A stretch of 7,799 nt of DNA. It comes from Deltaproteobacteria bacterium RBG_16_54_18. GTDB taxonomy: Bacteria > Desulfobacterota > B13-G15 > RBG-16-54-18. Location of the stretch: positions 3,144 to 10,942 of the forward strand of contig MGQT01000037.1 in the NCBI GenBank assembly GCA_001797935.1, read 5' to 3'. The notes under the pieces are model-generated. The model worked only from the letters and a program-made list of their open reading frames with translations. It was not told where the DNA came from and ran no database searches. The translations under genes and the position numbers were made by a program. Below are positions 6,083-7,799 of the stretch, piece after piece (within the stretch, counting starts at the first letter, position 1; the number at the start of each line of letters is the position of its first letter).

Positions 6083-6970
6083 ATGAAGAAAAATCCGGTC
6101 ATCATTGGACTCATCGTCATTGGGGTCATCATGGTGGTCTTTATCGGCGCGATTGTCCTGTTGACCCTGCTCTTTCGCAGCGAGACCCCCTCTTTTACGG
6201 CAGGGGCCAGGGTGGGGGTGGTAGAGATCACGGGCGTCATATCAGACTCCAGGGATATTATCAGAGAGATCAATACGTTTGCCCAGGATAGCGGCGTCAA
6301 GGCCATTGTCCTGCGTATCGACTCCCCAGGCGGAGGCGTCGGGGCGTCCCAGGAGATCTACCGGCAGGTGGTGAAGGCCAGGGAGGTAAAACCGGTCGTG
6401 GCCTCGTTTGGCGGGGTGGCTGCCTCAGGGGGGTACTATGTCGCCTGCGGCGCGGAAAAGATCGTGGCCAATCCAGGCACCATCACGGGGAGCATCGGCG
6501 TGGTGATGCAATTTGCCAACCTGGAAGAGCTCTTCAAAAAGATCGGCTACAAGGGGTATGTGCTCAAAAGCGGCACCCACAAAGATATCGGCTCACCTCT
6601 CAGGGAGATGACTGTTGAAGAGAAGGAGTTATTGCAGGCAGTGATCGACAACGTCCACCAACAGTTTATCAGGGCGGTGGCCGAGGGGAGGAAGCTGCCT
6701 CTGGAAAAGGTAGCGGCCATTGCCGACGGCAGGATCTTTGCGGGGGAACAGGCCAAGGACGTGGGGCTGGTGGACGAACTGGGGAACTTAGAGGATACGA
6801 TAGACATCGCTGCGCGGCTCGGCGGGATCAAGGGGAGGCCGGCGGTGGTCTACTCCCGCAAGAAGAAGTCGTCATTGCTCGATTTTTTTACGGAAAGCAT
6901 TGCTCACCGCCTCAAAGAAGAGGTACGAGACACCACCCAGCCGGGGTTAGATTATATTTGGCAGCAATAG
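6083..6970 (+). CDS. sppA: Signal peptide peptidase SppA, short bacterial type
   Basis: This membrane-anchored serine protease of family S49 degrades leftover signal peptides in the cytoplasmic membrane. The 295-residue protein has one N-terminal membrane helix (about residues 5-31) and an extracytoplasmic protease domain. Family marks are IDSPGG (79-84), the nucleophile Ser115 in VAASGGYYVA (112-121), and ITGSIGVV (134-141). Lys167 in SGTHKDIGSP (163-172) is the expected general base; it lies 52 residues after the serine, as in the Bacillus subtilis SppA dyad S147/K199. Length fits the short, single-domain form, not the 600-residue Escherichia coli form. The ATG at 6083 is preferred over an upstream start at 6023, since GAGAGG stands 6 nt before it and the longer version would overlap the preceding gene and spoil the N-terminus. 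The stop is separated by a single base from that of the convergent trmI. Confidence 0.95.
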   Translation: MKKNPVIIGLIVIGVIMVVFIGAIVLLTLLFRSETPSFTAGARVGVVEITGVISDSRDIIREINTFAQDSGVKAIVLRIDSPGGGVGASQEIYRQVVKAREVKPVVASFGGVAASGGYYVACGAEKIVANPGTITGSIGVVMQFANLEELFKKIGYKGYVLKSGTHKDIGSPLREMTVEEKELLQAVIDNVHQQFIRAVAEGRKLPLEKVAAIADGRIFAGEQAKDVGLVDELGNLEDTIDIAARLGGIKGRPAVVYSRKKKSSLLDFFTESIAHRLKEEVRDTTQPGLDYIWQQ

Positions 6971-6971
6971 G

Positions 6972-7757
6972 CTAGGGGAGATCTCCCTTCCTGGCCACGG
7001 TGAGAAAACCGGTATGCCCCACCATCCGGTGCGCCGGGCGTACGCTGAGCCCTTCGATGTGCCAATCGCGCAGCAGGGTTTCCATCGTCTGGATGGAGGT
7101 AAAGCGTTTTTCCTCGCGCAGGGCATCCACCAGGGATTTCACCTGGATGATAGTGGGGAGGTAGCTCGTGAATATCCCCCCCGGCAGCAGGCTCTCCGCG
7201 GCGTTCTTTACCACTCGCCAGGGCTCCGGGATGTCCAGGCAGATGCGATCGAGCCCCTGCTCCTCAATCCCCTCATAAATATCCCGCTGCTTGACTTCCA
7301 GATTGGGAGTTTCCCCCAGTAAGAGCTGGACGTTTTTCTGCGCCCGCTCGATGAATTCCGGGCGTACTTCATAGGAGATGACCTTGCCCAGAGGCCCTAC
7401 GGCACGCAGCAAGGTCAGGGTCAGGGCGCCGGAACCGATACCTGCTTCCAGACAGGTGCTGCCGGGGTAAATATCGCTATAGAAAAGGATAAGGGCCAGG
7501 TCTTTCGGATAGATGATCGAGGTATCACGCTTCATGTGCATGATGTACTGGAAGAGGGTCGGCCTGAAGACGAGGAAGGGGTTTCCCTTGGAGGTGCGCA
7601 CCACCGCGCCCTCATGCTTGCCGATGACCTCGGCGTGGAGGATCTTCCCCTTGTGCAGGTTGATATGCCCCTTGGCCCGCATCAGGTAGAAAAATTCCTT
7701 ATTGTCCTCTATATCAAGGAGGATGACGCTTTCGCCTTCGGCAATGGGGCGGGTCAT
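6972..7757 (-). CDS. trmI: tRNA (adenine-58-N1)-methyltransferase TrmI
   Basis: The enzyme uses S-adenosylmethionine to make m1A58 in the T-loop of tRNA. The 261-residue protein matches the bacterial/archaeal TrmI family in length. A small beta-rich N-terminal domain (1-65) precedes the Rossmann methyltransferase fold. The SAM-binding motif I is LEAGIGSGALTLTLL (103-117), followed by an acidic residue at the end of strand 2 (SYEVRP, 128-133). The LDIPEPW motif (174-180) carries D175, the presumed catalytic aspartate of the family. The C-terminus has the typical RPAHRMVGHTGFL (240-252). No Shine-Dalgarno is visible before the ATG; instead, the ATG overlaps the TGA of an upstream open frame, which suggests translational coupling. 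It could also be called TrmI/Gcd14-type; both mean the same activity here. Confidence 0.94.
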   Translation of the reverse strand: MTRPIAEGESVILLDIEDNKEFFYLMRAKGHINLHKGKILHAEVIGKHEGAVVRTSKGNPFLVFRPTLFQYIMHMKRDTSIIYPKDLALILFYSDIYPGSTCLEAGIGSGALTLTLLRAVGPLGKVISYEVRPEFIERAQKNVQLLLGETPNLEVKQRDIYEGIEEQGLDRICLDIPEPWRVVKNAAESLLPGGIFTSYLPTIIQVKSLVDALREEKRFTSIQTMETLLRDWHIEGLSVRPAHRMVGHTGFLTVARKGDLP

Positions 7758-7799
7758 AGCTTTTTATTCTGTTGCAGTCGCATGAGTTCTGACTTTTTG
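7754..7799 (-). CDS. 3' end of an unidentified gene upstream of trmI
   Basis: On the minus strand a frame is open from the right edge and ends KKSELMRLQQNKKL with a TGA at 7754-7756. That stop shares bases with the trmI start in an ATGA overlap. The piece is only 14 residues, so the frame could be open by chance; the case for it is the classic overlap together with the absence of a ribosome site for trmI. Nothing can be said about function beyond a charged, helix-like tail. Confidence 0.45.
   Translation of the reverse strand, partial: KKSELMRLQQNKKL

Noticed and set aside
6976..6987. Perfect 12-bp palindrome GGGAGATCTCCC at the sppA/trmI junction, possible bidirectional terminator
   Set aside because: It allows only a four- or five-pair stem and no T-run follows on either strand. 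It also encodes the last residues of TrmI.

Overview
The window is a compact, GC-rich bacterial chromosome segment of housekeeping genes. Gene content best fits the Desulfobacterota (old Deltaproteobacteria) or a neighbouring anaerobic phylum such as Nitrospirota. The arguments are a tRNA nucleotidyltransferase fused to DHH and CBS domains, a tryptophanyl-tRNA synthetase with a cysteine pattern like the [4Fe-4S] enzyme of Thermotoga maritima, a trpS-scpA gene pair, and a bacterial TrmI. This placement is inference; no marker here settles it. No mobile elements, CRISPR arrays, RNA genes or phage genes are visible, and no gene appears broken.

Layout. At the left edge is the 3' end of a rodZ-like gene (+): the end of a membrane helix, a linker and a DUF4115-type domain. 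It converges, with 14 nt between, on a small minus-strand gene for an unrecognised 88-residue cysteine-rich protein. That gene diverges from an 867-residue fusion of a DHH/DHHA1 phosphoesterase, two CBS domains and a class II tRNA nucleotidyltransferase (+). Both divergent genes have candidate promoters in their shared 149-nt gap. A 191-nt spacer with a promoter and short repeats leads to a tight plus-strand operon: trpS, scpA, an exported protein of unknown function, and sppA (gaps of 5, 11 and 28 nt). From the right edge, trmI (-) runs back towards sppA, with one base between the two stop codons. Its start overlaps the end of a further minus-strand reading frame that enters from the right.

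Together the genes cover tRNA maturation and modification (3'-end synthesis, m1A58), tRNA charging with tryptophan, chromosome condensation (ScpA), and envelope upkeep (RodZ, exported protein, SppA). The most interesting points are the fused RNA-degrading and RNA-tailing modules, both with intact active sites; the probable Fe-S cluster in TrpRS; scpA without scpB next to it; two unrecognised small proteins; and the leader of the nucleotidyltransferase gene, where the only Shine-Dalgarno sequence sits in a possible hairpin far from the start codon. I did not find a clear previously undescribed multi-gene system.
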